A DNA stretch of 5,923 nucleotides from Patescibacteria group bacterium (GCA_018817545.1 JAHITL010000073.1:1-5923); one strand, 5' to 3'. Shown: positions 1-5,363, counted from the first letter of the stretch. Notes: generated from the sequence alone by a model not told the origin. Made by a program: numbers and translations.

Positions 1-6
1 GAGTAG

Positions 7-35
7 AAAATTTCAAATTTTTAGGAAATTTTTTT
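7..35 (+). terminator. AT-rich terminator-like hairpin at the left edge
   Basis: AAAATTTC (7-14) pairs perfectly with GAAATTTT (25-32) around a 10-base loop, and the T run continues to position 35. The shape is that of an intrinsic terminator, but the stem has only one G-C pair, so it is weak. It could end transcription of a gene lying to the left of the window. In such AT-rich DNA a chance hairpin is also possible. Confidence 0.3.
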
Positions 36-110
36 AAAAAGTTTTGAGGGAATATGGTTATATTAGCGAAAAAGTTTTTAACAAAATTTACAAAAATTTG
101 GAATTTTATA

Positions 111-137
111 CCGAATACGGTATTCGGCGACAGACCC
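111..137 (+). repeat. Palindromic repeat, copy A, in the rpsO leader
   Basis: CCGAATAC (111-118) and GTATTCGG (120-127) form a perfect 8-bp inverted repeat around a single G, followed by CGACAGACCC. A second copy lies at 5283-5309. The two copies match at 23 of 27 positions and all four differences are transitions. The right arm here, GTATTCGGCGACAG, is the exact reverse complement of the left arm of copy B, so the ancestral element was probably a longer palindrome. It would fold as a stable hairpin in the rpsO 5' UTR if transcription starts upstream of it. Its function is unknown to me. Confidence 0.6.
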
Positions 138-222
138 ATAAATTAATAAATTAACAGTACCCATTCTAGGTCATGGATTTGTCTCCTTGTCTTGGTTCGG
201 GCGGAAGCATTATGTTAGACAA
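138..222 (+). promoter_or_regulatory. rpsO leader with weak RBS and possible start-occluding pairing
   Basis: The leader upstream of the S15 start holds a weak ribosome-binding site, GGAAG at 203-207, four bases before ATG 212. TTGTCT occurs twice (179-184 and 187-192), and each copy can pair with AGACAA at 217-222, just inside the coding region. Such a pairing would place the RBS and start codon in the loop of a hairpin. S15 is known to autoregulate through leader RNA structures that differ between bacterial groups, so a regulatory leader is plausible. The specific fold is my inference. Confidence 0.3.
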
Positions 223-595
223 AAAAACGAAACAAAGGGTTATTGACAAGTTTAAAATTCATGCAACTGACACTGGGTCTTCTCAAGTGCAGATTGCTAT
301 TTTGAGCGAAGAAATTAAAAAATTAATTGAGCATTTGCAACAGCACAAACAAGACCATTCTTCGAGAAGAGGTCTTTTAAAAAAGATTGGGGAAAGACGT
401 CGATTATTGAAATATTTACAAAAAGAAGACAATGAAGCTTTTTGTGAATTAGCTAAAAATTTAAAATTAAAAATTGCTAAAAAAATGGTTGAAGAGGAAG
501 AAGAAAGAGCTCGAATAGAACAAGAATTAATAGCAAAACAAGAATTAAAAGCAGAACTTCTTGAAGAAAAAGAGCATGCAGAAGAAATTAAATAA
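212..595 (+). CDS. rpsO: 30S ribosomal protein S15 with charged C-terminal extension
   Basis: S15 binds the central domain of 16S rRNA early in 30S assembly and contributes to an intersubunit bridge. The family signature is clear: DTGSSQVQIA at residues 20-29 and HKQDHSSRRGLLKKIGERRR at 45-64. I start it at ATG 212 (protein begins MLDKKTKQR), giving 127 residues. An in-frame ATG at 173 would add 13 residues that do not resemble S15 and has no RBS. Typical S15 proteins are about 89 residues, so roughly residues 90-127 are an extra tail, very rich in Glu and Lys (EEEEERARIEQEL and onward) and probably helical or coiled coil. It lies in the common rpsO-pnp neighbourhood, here with a NYN protein in between. 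The family call is very secure; the role of the tail is unknown. Confidence 0.96.
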   Translation: MLDKKTKQRVIDKFKIHATDTGSSQVQIAILSEEIKKLIEHLQQHKQDHSSRRGLLKKIGERRRLLKYLQKEDNEAFCELAKNLKLKIAKKMVEEEEERARIEQELIAKQELKAELLEEKEHAEEIK

Positions 596-599
596 CTGG

Positions 600-640
600 G
601 ATAGCTCTCTCCCCCTGATTACAGGATTCGAGATGACAAA
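600..640 (+). repeat. REP-like hairpin repeat, copy 1
   Basis: Positions 600-640 match 5547-5587 at 35 of 41 bases, and the end (TTCGAGATGACA) also occurs inverted at 5444-5454. Within it CCTG-ATTA-CAGG forms a small hairpin. CTCCCC (609-614) can also pair with GGGGAG (641-646) to enclose the whole element. No T run follows, so I do not call it a terminator, and rpsO transcription may continue into the next gene. It looks like a dispersed short palindromic repeat. Confidence 0.6.
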
Positions 641-676
641 GGGGAGTTAATTGGAAATTAAAAATTATTTTATAAT

Positions 677-1180
677 ATGATGATAAAACATAAAGAGCAG
701 AGAGTTGGCGTATTAGTTGATGTATCTAATATGTATCATTCTGCTAAAAATTTGTTTAAAAAAAGAGTCAATTTTGAGGAAATTTTGAAAGAAGCTGTTG
801 CAGGAAGAAAATTAATTCGCGCGACTGCTTATGTTGTAAAAACGGAGACTGAAGAAGAAATGTATTTTTTTGAAGCTTTAAGCCAACAAGGGTTTGAAGT
901 ACGAATGAAAGATTTGCAGATTTTTGCAGGCGGGGCAAAAAAGGCTGATTGGGATGTTGGAATTGCTGTTGATGCTATTAAGTTAGCAAATAAGTTAGAT
1001 GTAATTATTTTGATTACAGGAGATGGCGATTATATTCCATTAGTAAATTATTTACAAAATACTACTGGTTGCTTAGTAGAAATTATGGCATTTCGTCAAA
1101 CTACTTCTGGAAAATTAATTGAAGAAGCTGATGATTTTATTAATTTAAGTGAGGATAAAAAGTTTTTAATAGGTAAATAG
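677..1180 (+). CDS. LabA/DUF88-like NYN domain protein, putative nuclease
   Basis: The whole 167-residue protein is one NYN domain of the LabA/DUF88 type, a PIN-like fold whose acidic residues bind divalent metal and which is linked to RNA cleavage or processing in several lineages. Visible motifs: VGVLVDVSNMYHS (D15, N18), KKADWDVGIAVDAI (D91, D93, D99) and LITGDGDYIPLV (D116, D118). All expected acidic positions are present, so it is probably active. The start is ATG 677 or the adjacent in-frame ATG 680; no Shine-Dalgarno is visible. It sits 81 bases after rpsO and, apart from a small remnant, just before pnp, which suggests a role in RNA turnover or ribosome-related processing, though substrate and partner are unknown. 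Family call firm, function inferred. Confidence 0.88.
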   Translation: MMIKHKEQRVGVLVDVSNMYHSAKNLFKKRVNFEEILKEAVAGRKLIRATAYVVKTETEEEMYFFEALSQQGFEVRMKDLQIFAGGAKKADWDVGIAVDAIKLANKLDVIILITGDGDYIPLVNYLQNTTGCLVEIMAFRQTTSGKLIEEADDFINLSEDKKFLIGK

Positions 1181-1206
1181 GAGTAAGTTAAAAGATATAT
1201 TTTTTT

Positions 1207-1437
1207 ATGGAAACTATTGAAAATCCAGAAAATCATATTGTGCTTTTTAAAGGAAAAACTATTAGGCGAATTATTTTTCAAAAAGAATGGTGGTTTTCGG
1301 TTGTTGATGTTATTAAAACACTAACAGACAGTGTTAATTCTAATGATTATTGGTATAAAATGAAGATTCGAGTAAGCATGGAAGATGGAATTCAGTTATC
1401 GACAATTTGTCGACAACTGAAAAAAGAGATTAATTGA
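1207..1437 (+). pseudogene. Truncated Bro-N (phage antirepressor-like) protein
   Basis: The 76-residue reading frame matches the start of Bro-N/antirepressor proteins that are common in phages and in CPR genomes. Key stretches: IVLFKGKTIRRI (11-22), EWWFSVVDVIKTLTD (27-41), NDYWYKMKIR (46-55) and the LSTICRQLK block (64-72). From memory of the family, that last block normally leads into a segment like DGK-x-RxTD and a second half of the protein. Here the frame ends four residues later, and I find no continuation in the other frames. The product is therefore a C-terminally truncated remnant, possibly still making a short DNA-binding domain. No RBS is seen; the nearest GGAG is 23 bases upstream. 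Bro-N domains are DNA-binding and often belong to prophages or mobile elements, so this marks an old insertion between the NYN gene and pnp. Confidence 0.7.
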
Positions 1438-1474
1438 AAAGAATAAAATTATCTAATTAATTTAATTAAAATAG

Positions 1475-1533
1475 TTTGGCTACAGATATTTAGAGCTATA
1501 AAATTTTTATAGTCCTACAATCTGTTGGCCAAG
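1475..1533 (+). repeat. Long imperfect hairpin downstream of the Bro-N remnant
   Basis: Outer arms TTGGC-ACAGAT (1476-1480, 1482-1487) pair with ATCTGT-GCCAA (1520-1525, 1528-1532) across a small bulge. Inside, CTATAAAA (1496-1503) pairs perfectly with TTTTATAG (1505-1512). Together they form a roughly 59-base stem-loop. No T run follows, so it is not a canonical terminator. It may be an insertion scar or an RNA stability hairpin. Confidence 0.5.
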
Positions 1534-1542
1534 CATAAACAA

Positions 1543-1628
1543 GTTTATAAAGTTCATAAAGTTTAAAGCCTATAAAGTTAAGAGTTATAAAAGCTCCTAA
1601 GACTTTATAGACTTTATAGACTTTATAG
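1543..1628 (+). repeat. 9-bp repeat array in both orientations upstream of pnp
   Basis: The right half holds three perfect tandem copies of ACTTTATAG (1602-1610, 1611-1619, 1620-1628). The left half (about 1543-1580) holds four or five degenerate copies of the reverse complement, such as ATAAAGTTC and CTATAAAGT. CTATAAAGT at 1570-1578 pairs perfectly with ACTTTATAG at 1602-1610, with GAG (1582-1584) and CTC (1594-1596) also able to pair inside. The array would fold as a hairpin in pnp mRNA or form a cruciform in DNA. A shorter array lies before smc. Confidence 0.65.
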
Positions 1629-1645
1629 ACTTTTGACTAATATCT
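1629..1645 (+). promoter_or_regulatory. Shared leader element before the pnp start
   Basis: ACTTTTGACTAA (1629-1640) follows the ACTTTATAG units directly and ends 5 bases before ATG 1646. The identical 12-mer, also preceded by ACTTTATAG-type units, ends 5 bases before the smc ATG at 5687. There is no Shine-Dalgarno in this leader. The fixed distance suggests a translation-initiation or regulatory signal, or a repeat that preferentially abuts genes. It is not a normal promoter position. Confidence 0.5.
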
Positions 1646-3907
1646 ATGAATAAAGAACAAGTGTTTTCGTGTGAGTGGCTTGGGCGTACTCTAACTATTA
1701 AAACAGGAAAATTAGCCAGACAGGCTGATGCGGCGGTAATTGTTCAATATGGAGATACTTCTGTTTTGGCAACTGTTGTTGAAGCTAAATATGAACGCGC
1801 TGGTGTTGATTTTTTTCCTTTGATGGTTGAATTTGAGGAAAAACTTTATGCAGCAGGAATTATTAAAGGTTCTCGTTGGATTAAACGAGAGGGTAGGCCA
1901 TCTGACGAAGCTGTCCTTTCTGGTCGTATGATTGATAGGACAATTAGACCTCTTTTTTCTGATGATTCAAAAAAAGATATTCAGGTTATGATTACTGTTT
2001 TATCAGCTGATTTACAGAATGATTATGATATAGTTTCTTTAGTTGCTTCTTCTGCTGTATTGGCTATTTCTGGAATAAATTGGAAAGGTCCAATTAGTGG
2101 CGTTCGTGTTGGTCGTGTTGATGGTCAATTGGTTTTTAATCCAACTTATGCTGAAAGAGAAAAAAGTGATTTGGATTTAATAGTAGCAGGCACAGAAAAG
2201 AAAACTATTATGATTGAAGCTAGCGCTAGTGAAATCAATGAAGAGGAAATGTTAAAAGCTATATTTGCTGGGCAAAAAGAAATGCAAAAACCAATTGAAT
2301 TAATTAAGGAATTAAAAGAAAAGGTTAGCGTTAAAGCTAAAAATTTGTCTAAAAAATTAATTGATGAAGATGAGATTAAAAGCAACGAAGAAAAAGAAAA
2401 AGTTTTTGCTTTAGCTAAAAATTGGCTTGATAAAAATATTAAAAAAATCCTTTTTGATAAAACTTATTATACAAAAGGTGAACGTAAATTAGCTGTGAAT
2501 GCTATTAAAGAAGGTTTGGAGCAATATTTATTTGATAATAATATAAATAAAGATTTTCGCGCTCAGGCAATTGGCAAGTTAGTTGAAAAAATGGTAGAAG
2601 CTGAAGTTACCAGAGCTATTCTAGAAGATAAATGTAGAGTTGATGGAAGAGCATTGGATGAAATTAGAGGATTAGATGCTGAAACGAGTATTTTGCCTCG
2701 TATCCATGGATCAGGTCTTTTTCAACGCGGTGAAACACAAGTTTTATCTATTGTTACTTTAGGCGCACCTGGATTAGAACAGTCGCTTGAGGGGATTAAA
2801 GGAGTTGGCAGTAAAAGATATATGCATCATTATAATTTTGCGCCATTTTCTGTTGGAGAAGCAAAACCTTTAAGAGCAACTGGAAGACGAGAAATCGGGC
2901 ATGGCGCTTTAGCTGAAAAGGCTTTATTACCACTTTTACCAATTAAAGAAGATTTTCCTTACACAATACGTGTTGTTAGCGAAACTTTAGGTTCTAATGG
3001 TTCTTCATCAATGGCAGCGACTTGCGGTTCTAGTTTAGCATTAATGGATGCTGGTGTGCCTATAAAAAAAGCAGTAGCAGGAATAGCTATGGGGTTAGCT
3101 TCTAATAGCGATATGAGTCGTTGGGAAATTTTAACTGACATTCAGGATTTGGAAGATGGCCAAGGTGGTATGGATTTTAAAATTGCTGGCACAGCTGATG
3201 GAATAACAGTTATTCAGCTTGACACTAAAACTGAAGGACTAACTGAAGAAATAATTGAAAAAACTTTAGTTGCATCAAAAATTGCTAGATTAAAAGTCTT
3301 AAAGATAATGAATGATGCAATTGTTTCATCAAGATCTGATTTATCACCTTACGCGCCACGCATTACTAGCTTTAATATTAATCCAGATCGTATTAGAGAG
3401 GTTATTGGTACTGGAGGCAAAGTTATTAATGAAATTATTGCTGCGACTGGCGTTTCTATTGATATTGATGATGACGGCTTAGTTATGGTTTGTGGCACAG
3501 ATTCTGCTAAATGCGAAGAAGCTGTCTTGTGGATTAAAAATATTATTCGTGAATTTAATGTAGGAGAAATTTTTACAGGAAAAGTTGTTAGAGCACTTGA
3601 TTTTGGAATATTTGTGGAATTAACGCCTGGCCATGACGGAATGGCTCATGTTAGCGAGTTAGCGCCTTATAGAATTGGTCAAATAAGTAGCTTTATTAAT
3701 ATTGGAGATGTTGTTACTGTAAAAATTAAAGAAATAGATGAAAAGGGTCGTGTTAATTTAACAATGAAAGGATTAACAGAAAATGAACATCTTTGGAAAG
3801 ATGAAAAAGGTAAAGAAACAGGTGGTGGTTTTGGATGTCCAAGATCTAATGGCGGTGACAATGATAGACATAGCGGTTATAATAATAGGAATAGAGATAG
3901 AAGATAA
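1646..3907 (+). CDS. pnp: Polyribonucleotide nucleotidyltransferase (PNPase)
   Basis: PNPase degrades RNA 3' to 5' using phosphate, releasing nucleoside diphosphates, and works as a trimer in the cytoplasm. At 753 residues it is full length. Domain order: first RNase PH-like core (about 8-145, FFPLMVEFEEKLYAAG and KREGRPSDE), helical linker (about 235-325), second catalytic core (about 326-555), KH domain (about 572-632, with VIGTGGKVI) and S1 domain (about 638-708, GEIFTGKVVRALDFGIFVEL). Residues equivalent to the E. coli active site are present: RREIGH (414-419), NGSSS (451-455), D504, D510 and K512. The usual GDMDFK reads GGMDFK, a change beside but not at the metal ligands. The tail (709-753) is Gly/Asn/Arg rich, a plausible extra RNA contact. 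ATG 1646 fits the family N-terminus; no RBS is visible. Stop is TAA, followed by a strong terminator. Confidence 0.97.
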   Translation: MNKEQVFSCEWLGRTLTIKTGKLARQADAAVIVQYGDTSVLATVVEAKYERAGVDFFPLMVEFEEKLYAAGIIKGSRWIKREGRPSDEAVLSGRMIDRTIRPLFSDDSKKDIQVMITVLSADLQNDYDIVSLVASSAVLAISGINWKGPISGVRVGRVDGQLVFNPTYAEREKSDLDLIVAGTEKKTIMIEASASEINEEEMLKAIFAGQKEMQKPIELIKELKEKVSVKAKNLSKKLIDEDEIKSNEEKEKVFALAKNWLDKNIKKILFDKTYYTKGERKLAVNAIKEGLEQYLFDNNINKDFRAQAIGKLVEKMVEAEVTRAILEDKCRVDGRALDEIRGLDAETSILPRIHGSGLFQRGETQVLSIVTLGAPGLEQSLEGIKGVGSKRYMHHYNFAPFSVGEAKPLRATGRREIGHGALAEKALLPLLPIKEDFPYTIRVVSETLGSNGSSSMAATCGSSLALMDAGVPIKKAVAGIAMGLASNSDMSRWEILTDIQDLEDGQGGMDFKIAGTADGITVIQLDTKTEGLTEEIIEKTLVASKIARLKVLKIMNDAIVSSRSDLSPYAPRITSFNINPDRIREVIGTGGKVINEIIAATGVSIDIDDDGLVMVCGTDSAKCEEAVLWIKNIIREFNVGEIFTGKVVRALDFGIFVELTPGHDGMAHVSELAPYRIGQISSFINIGDVVTVKIKEIDEKGRVNLTMKGLTENEHLWKDEKGKETGGGFGCPRSNGGDNDRHSGYNNRNRDRR

Positions 3908-3919
3908 AATAATTTTATA

Positions 3920-3953
3920 AAAAAAACACCTCAATTTTAAAGGGTGTTTTTTT
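3920..3953 (+). terminator. Intrinsic terminator after pnp
   Basis: AAAAAACACC (3921-3930) pairs perfectly with GGTGTTTTTT (3943-3952) around a 12-base loop, extendable by one A-T pair. The 3' arm ends in a run of seven T. It begins 13 bases after the pnp stop and separates pnp from the response regulator transcript. Confidence 0.85.
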
Positions 3954-4086
3954 GTTATTTAAAAAATTTATAGAAGAATATTTGACTTTATGATAAAATA
4001 AAAATATCGAAATTAATTGCTTCAGATATTGGCAAAAATAAAAGGGAAAAAAATAAAAAATTGACAAAAAATAATTTATTAATTTT

Positions 4087-4458
4087 ATGGAAAAGAAAAA
4101 AATTTTAATTGTAGAAGATGAGGTAATATTGTGTAATGTACTTTATGATAAACTTATACGTGAAGGTTTTATTGCGCTTAAAGCTGGAGATGGCAAAGAA
4201 GGGATAGAGGTCGCTTTACGTGAACATCCTGATTTAATTTTACTTGATATTATTATGCCAGTTATGGACGGTATAACTGCATTAAAGAAATTGCGTGAAG
4301 ATGAGTGGGGAAAAGATGTGAAAATTATTATACTTTCTAATTTAAATGATAATGAAAGAGTGGCAGAAGCAATGTCGCAAGGAACATATGATTTTTTTGT
4401 AAAGAGTGATTGGAATTTAGAGGATGTTGTGATTAAAATTCGTAAAATGATTGAGTAG
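4087..4458 (+). CDS. Stand-alone CheY-like response regulator receiver
   Basis: This 123-residue protein is a single receiver domain with no output domain, so it presumably signals by protein contact after phosphorylation by a histidine kinase not present here. All hallmarks are visible: the acidic pocket E10-D11 in KKILIVEDE, phosphoacceptor D54 in LILLDIIMPVMDG, the conserved S84 in IIILSNL, and K106 in FFVKS with aromatic F103 nearby. The domain is intact and should be phosphorylatable. ATG 4087 is the only start that keeps the first beta strand. No Shine-Dalgarno is seen, although TTGACA occurs at 4061-4066. It stands alone between the pnp terminator and gene remnants, so neighbours give no clue to its pathway. 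Confidence 0.93.
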   Translation: MEKKKILIVEDEVILCNVLYDKLIREGFIALKAGDGKEGIEVALREHPDLILLDIIMPVMDGITALKKLREDEWGKDVKIIILSNLNDNERVAEAMSQGTYDFFVKSDWNLEDVVIKIRKMIE

Positions 4459-4496
4459 GATTTTTTTTGTTATTTTTTTCTTTTTTGTATAAAAAT

Positions 4497-4526
4497 AAAA
4501 ACTTCGACAATTTGACGGGGTTTTTT
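4497..4526 (+). terminator. Candidate intrinsic terminator after the response regulator
   Basis: AAAAACTTCG (4497-4506) can pair with CGGGGTTTTT (4516-4525), giving ten pairs of which two are G-U, and the loop ACAATTTGA can extend the stem. The T run (4521-4526) largely belongs to the stem. It follows the response regulator stop by 38 bases, after a very T-rich stretch. Its right part overlaps what I read as decayed coding sequence, so one of the two readings may be coincidental. Confidence 0.45.
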
Positions 4527-4748
4527 ATAAAAGAGCAGTTGTTGACGTTTTAAGGTTTTTTATTGACTATTGAAGTAAAATTTTCAAACAAGATAGATAA
4601 TAAAAATCTTAAGATATTAACTGATTACATAAAAAATAAAAATCTTAAATTTGGTATCGTTGTTACCAAAAATGAGTTAGATAAAAAGGAAATAAATGGG
4701 CAAATACTATATTTTATTCCTTATTATTTAGTTTTGTTTATAGCATAG
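4514..4748 (+). pseudogene. 3' remnant of a DUF4143-type AAA ATPase gene, frameshifted
   Basis: From the TTG at 4563 the frame reads LTIEVKFSNKIDNKN, then LKFGIVVTKN, then EINGQILYFIP, ending with TAG at 4746-4748. This is the typical C-terminal end of DUF4143-type P-loop ATPases, where an IEVK motif belongs to a PD-(D/E)xK nuclease-like fold. Upstream, another frame reads GVFYKRAVVDVLRF (about 4517-4558), like the AEVDFVL segment that precedes IEVK in the family. Removing one T from the six-T run at 4556-4561 joins the two as VVDVLRFLLTIEVKF. The P-loop ATPase region and helical parts are absent, so this is a broken fragment. TTG 4563 need not be a real start. The family call comes from motif recall, not a search. 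Confidence 0.6.
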
Positions 4749-4834
4749 TGTTTATTGTTAGTCATTTTTTAGCTCTACAGTTTTTTTCTGTTTTTTAAAA
4801 AATAGTTTATTTAACTTTTCTTTTGATAATAATG

Positions 4835-4871
4835 TATACTGGGAATAAGGAAATATCAATATTCCAGTATA
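4835..4871 (+). repeat. Imperfect hairpin at the start of the AbiEii-like remnant
   Basis: TATACTG (4835-4841) pairs with CAGTATA (4865-4871), and GAAT (4843-4846) with ATTC (4861-4864), leaving one bulged G. An alternative inner stem GGAA-TAT / ATATTCC also exists. It sits where the recognisable coding remnant begins and may mark a breakpoint or insertion scar. Confidence 0.4.
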
Positions 4872-5208
4872 TAAACTCATTATGAGCAATTTAATTACTA
4901 AATTATATAAGTCAAAAAAATTATGCTTATGCGAAATGAAATTGCTATGAGAGATATTTTTGATATTCATTATTTTATTAAGAATTATTGGGACATTAAT
5001 ATCGAGGTTGTAAAAAAATTTGATAGGTAAAACAGTAAAAGAATATTTGCTTGATTGTATAGTCTTTATTGAAAAGGTTAAAGAGAATCAGATTATGCAT
5101 GGATTAGGAGAATTAATTAGTAATGAAAAACAGAAAAATTGGATTCGAAATCATTTAAAAATTGATGTTATTTTTATGTTAAAAAATTATCAATCAGTAT
5201 TAAAATAA
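4849..5208 (+). pseudogene. C-terminal remnant of an AbiEii-like nucleotidyltransferase
   Basis: Two adjoining frames carry the C-terminal half of a protein resembling AbiEii/AbiGii-type nucleotidyltransferases, the toxin half of some abortive-infection or toxin-antitoxin pairs. Frame one (to TAA 5028-5030) reads MRNEIAMRDIFDIHYFIKN and then INIEVVKK. Frame two (to TAA 5206-5208) reads GKTVKEYLLDCIVFIEK, then GLGELI, then KQKNWIRNHLK. Removing one A from the seven-A run at 5012-5018 fuses them as EVVKNLIGKTVKEYL, which is family-like. Further upstream KKLCLCE lies in a third frame (about 4915-4935), implying a second shift. The N-terminal GG-x-D-x-D catalytic part is missing. No antitoxin gene is nearby. 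I regard it as dead; assignment is from motif recall. Confidence 0.55.
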
Positions 5209-5250
5209 AAGTTTTTTAAGAAGATTTAGTGAAACTAGTGATAATTTTTT

Positions 5251-5273
5251 AATATATATTTTTTGCTATAATG
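5251..5273 (+). promoter_or_regulatory. Extended -10 promoter P1
   Basis: TGCTATAAT (5264-5272) is a textbook extended -10 element with a perfect TATAAT. No good -35 lies at the usual spacing, as is common for extended -10 promoters. Predicted start of transcription is near 5279. The same 23-base block recurs at 5341-5363 with one mismatch. Confidence 0.6.
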
Positions 5274-5282
5274 AACCTGTCG

Positions 5283-5309
5283 CCGAATACGGTATTTGAT
5301 GATAGACCC
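5283..5309 (+). repeat. Palindromic repeat, copy B
   Basis: It matches the rpsO leader element at 111-137 at 23 of 27 positions, including the flanking AGACCC. Here the left arm is intact and the right arm carries transitions that mostly remain pairable as G-U in RNA. In copy A the right arm is the intact one. Confidence 0.6.
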
Positions 5310-5310
5310 C

Positions 5311-5332
5311 AAACCTTTGAAGGGTTTTTTTT
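5311..5332 (+). terminator. Intrinsic terminator downstream of palindrome copy B
   Basis: AAACCTT (5311-5317) pairs with AGGGTTT (5321-5327), with one G-U pair, around a three-base loop TGA. T residues continue to 5332. The stem is short but has the right form and position. Confidence 0.55.
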
Positions 5333-5340
5333 ATTTCTAT

Positions 5341-5363
5341 AATATATTTTTTTTGCTATAATG
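5341..5363 (+). promoter_or_regulatory. Extended -10 promoter P2, possible smc promoter
   Basis: TGCTATAAT (5354-5362) lies in a block identical to P1 at 22 of 23 positions and offset by 90 bases. Transcription would start near 5369. It is the last clear promoter before smc, so it may drive smc with a leader of about 318 bases containing the nested inverted repeat. No convincing -35 is visible. Confidence 0.5.

Larger units (their letters stand above)
5277..5332 (+). ncRNA. Possible small structured RNA between P1 and a terminator
   Basis: Promoter P1 would start a transcript near 5279 that ends about 53 bases later at an intrinsic terminator. The transcript holds no credible reading frame. 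It contains a near-complete 14-pair stem, CTGTCGCCGAATAC (5277-5290) with GTATTTGATGATAG (5292-5305), of which 13 positions pair if G-U is allowed. This is copy B of the palindromic element also found in the rpsO leader. It could equally be a decayed leader or attenuator. Confidence 0.3.

Noticed and set aside
173..211. Upstream in-frame ATG for S15, adding 13 residues
   Set aside because: The added residues do not resemble S15 and lack an RBS; ATG 212 matches the family N-terminus and has a weak GGAAG.
671..676. Perfect TATAAT directly before the NYN start
   Set aside because: Transcription would begin inside the gene after both candidate ATGs, and no -35 is evident; likely chance in AT-rich DNA.
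1207..1446. UGA recoded as glycine, extending the Bro-N frame
   Set aside because: Reading through TGA 1435-1437 adds only two more codons before TAA, and glycine is encoded by normal GGN codons throughout.
1541..1640. CRISPR array
   Set aside because: Units are 9 bases, contiguous and without spacers; not CRISPR-like.
4061..4066. Consensus -35 TTGACA upstream of the response regulator
   Set aside because: The matching -10 position falls on the start codon region and has no TATAAT-like sequence.
4777..4796. ACAG-T7-CTGT hairpin followed by T run as a terminator
   Set aside because: Only a four-pair stem; too weak to call in a T-rich stretch.
4758..4970. 70-residue minus-strand reading frame
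   Set aside because: It overlaps the AbiEii-like remnant, has low-complexity composition and no family features.
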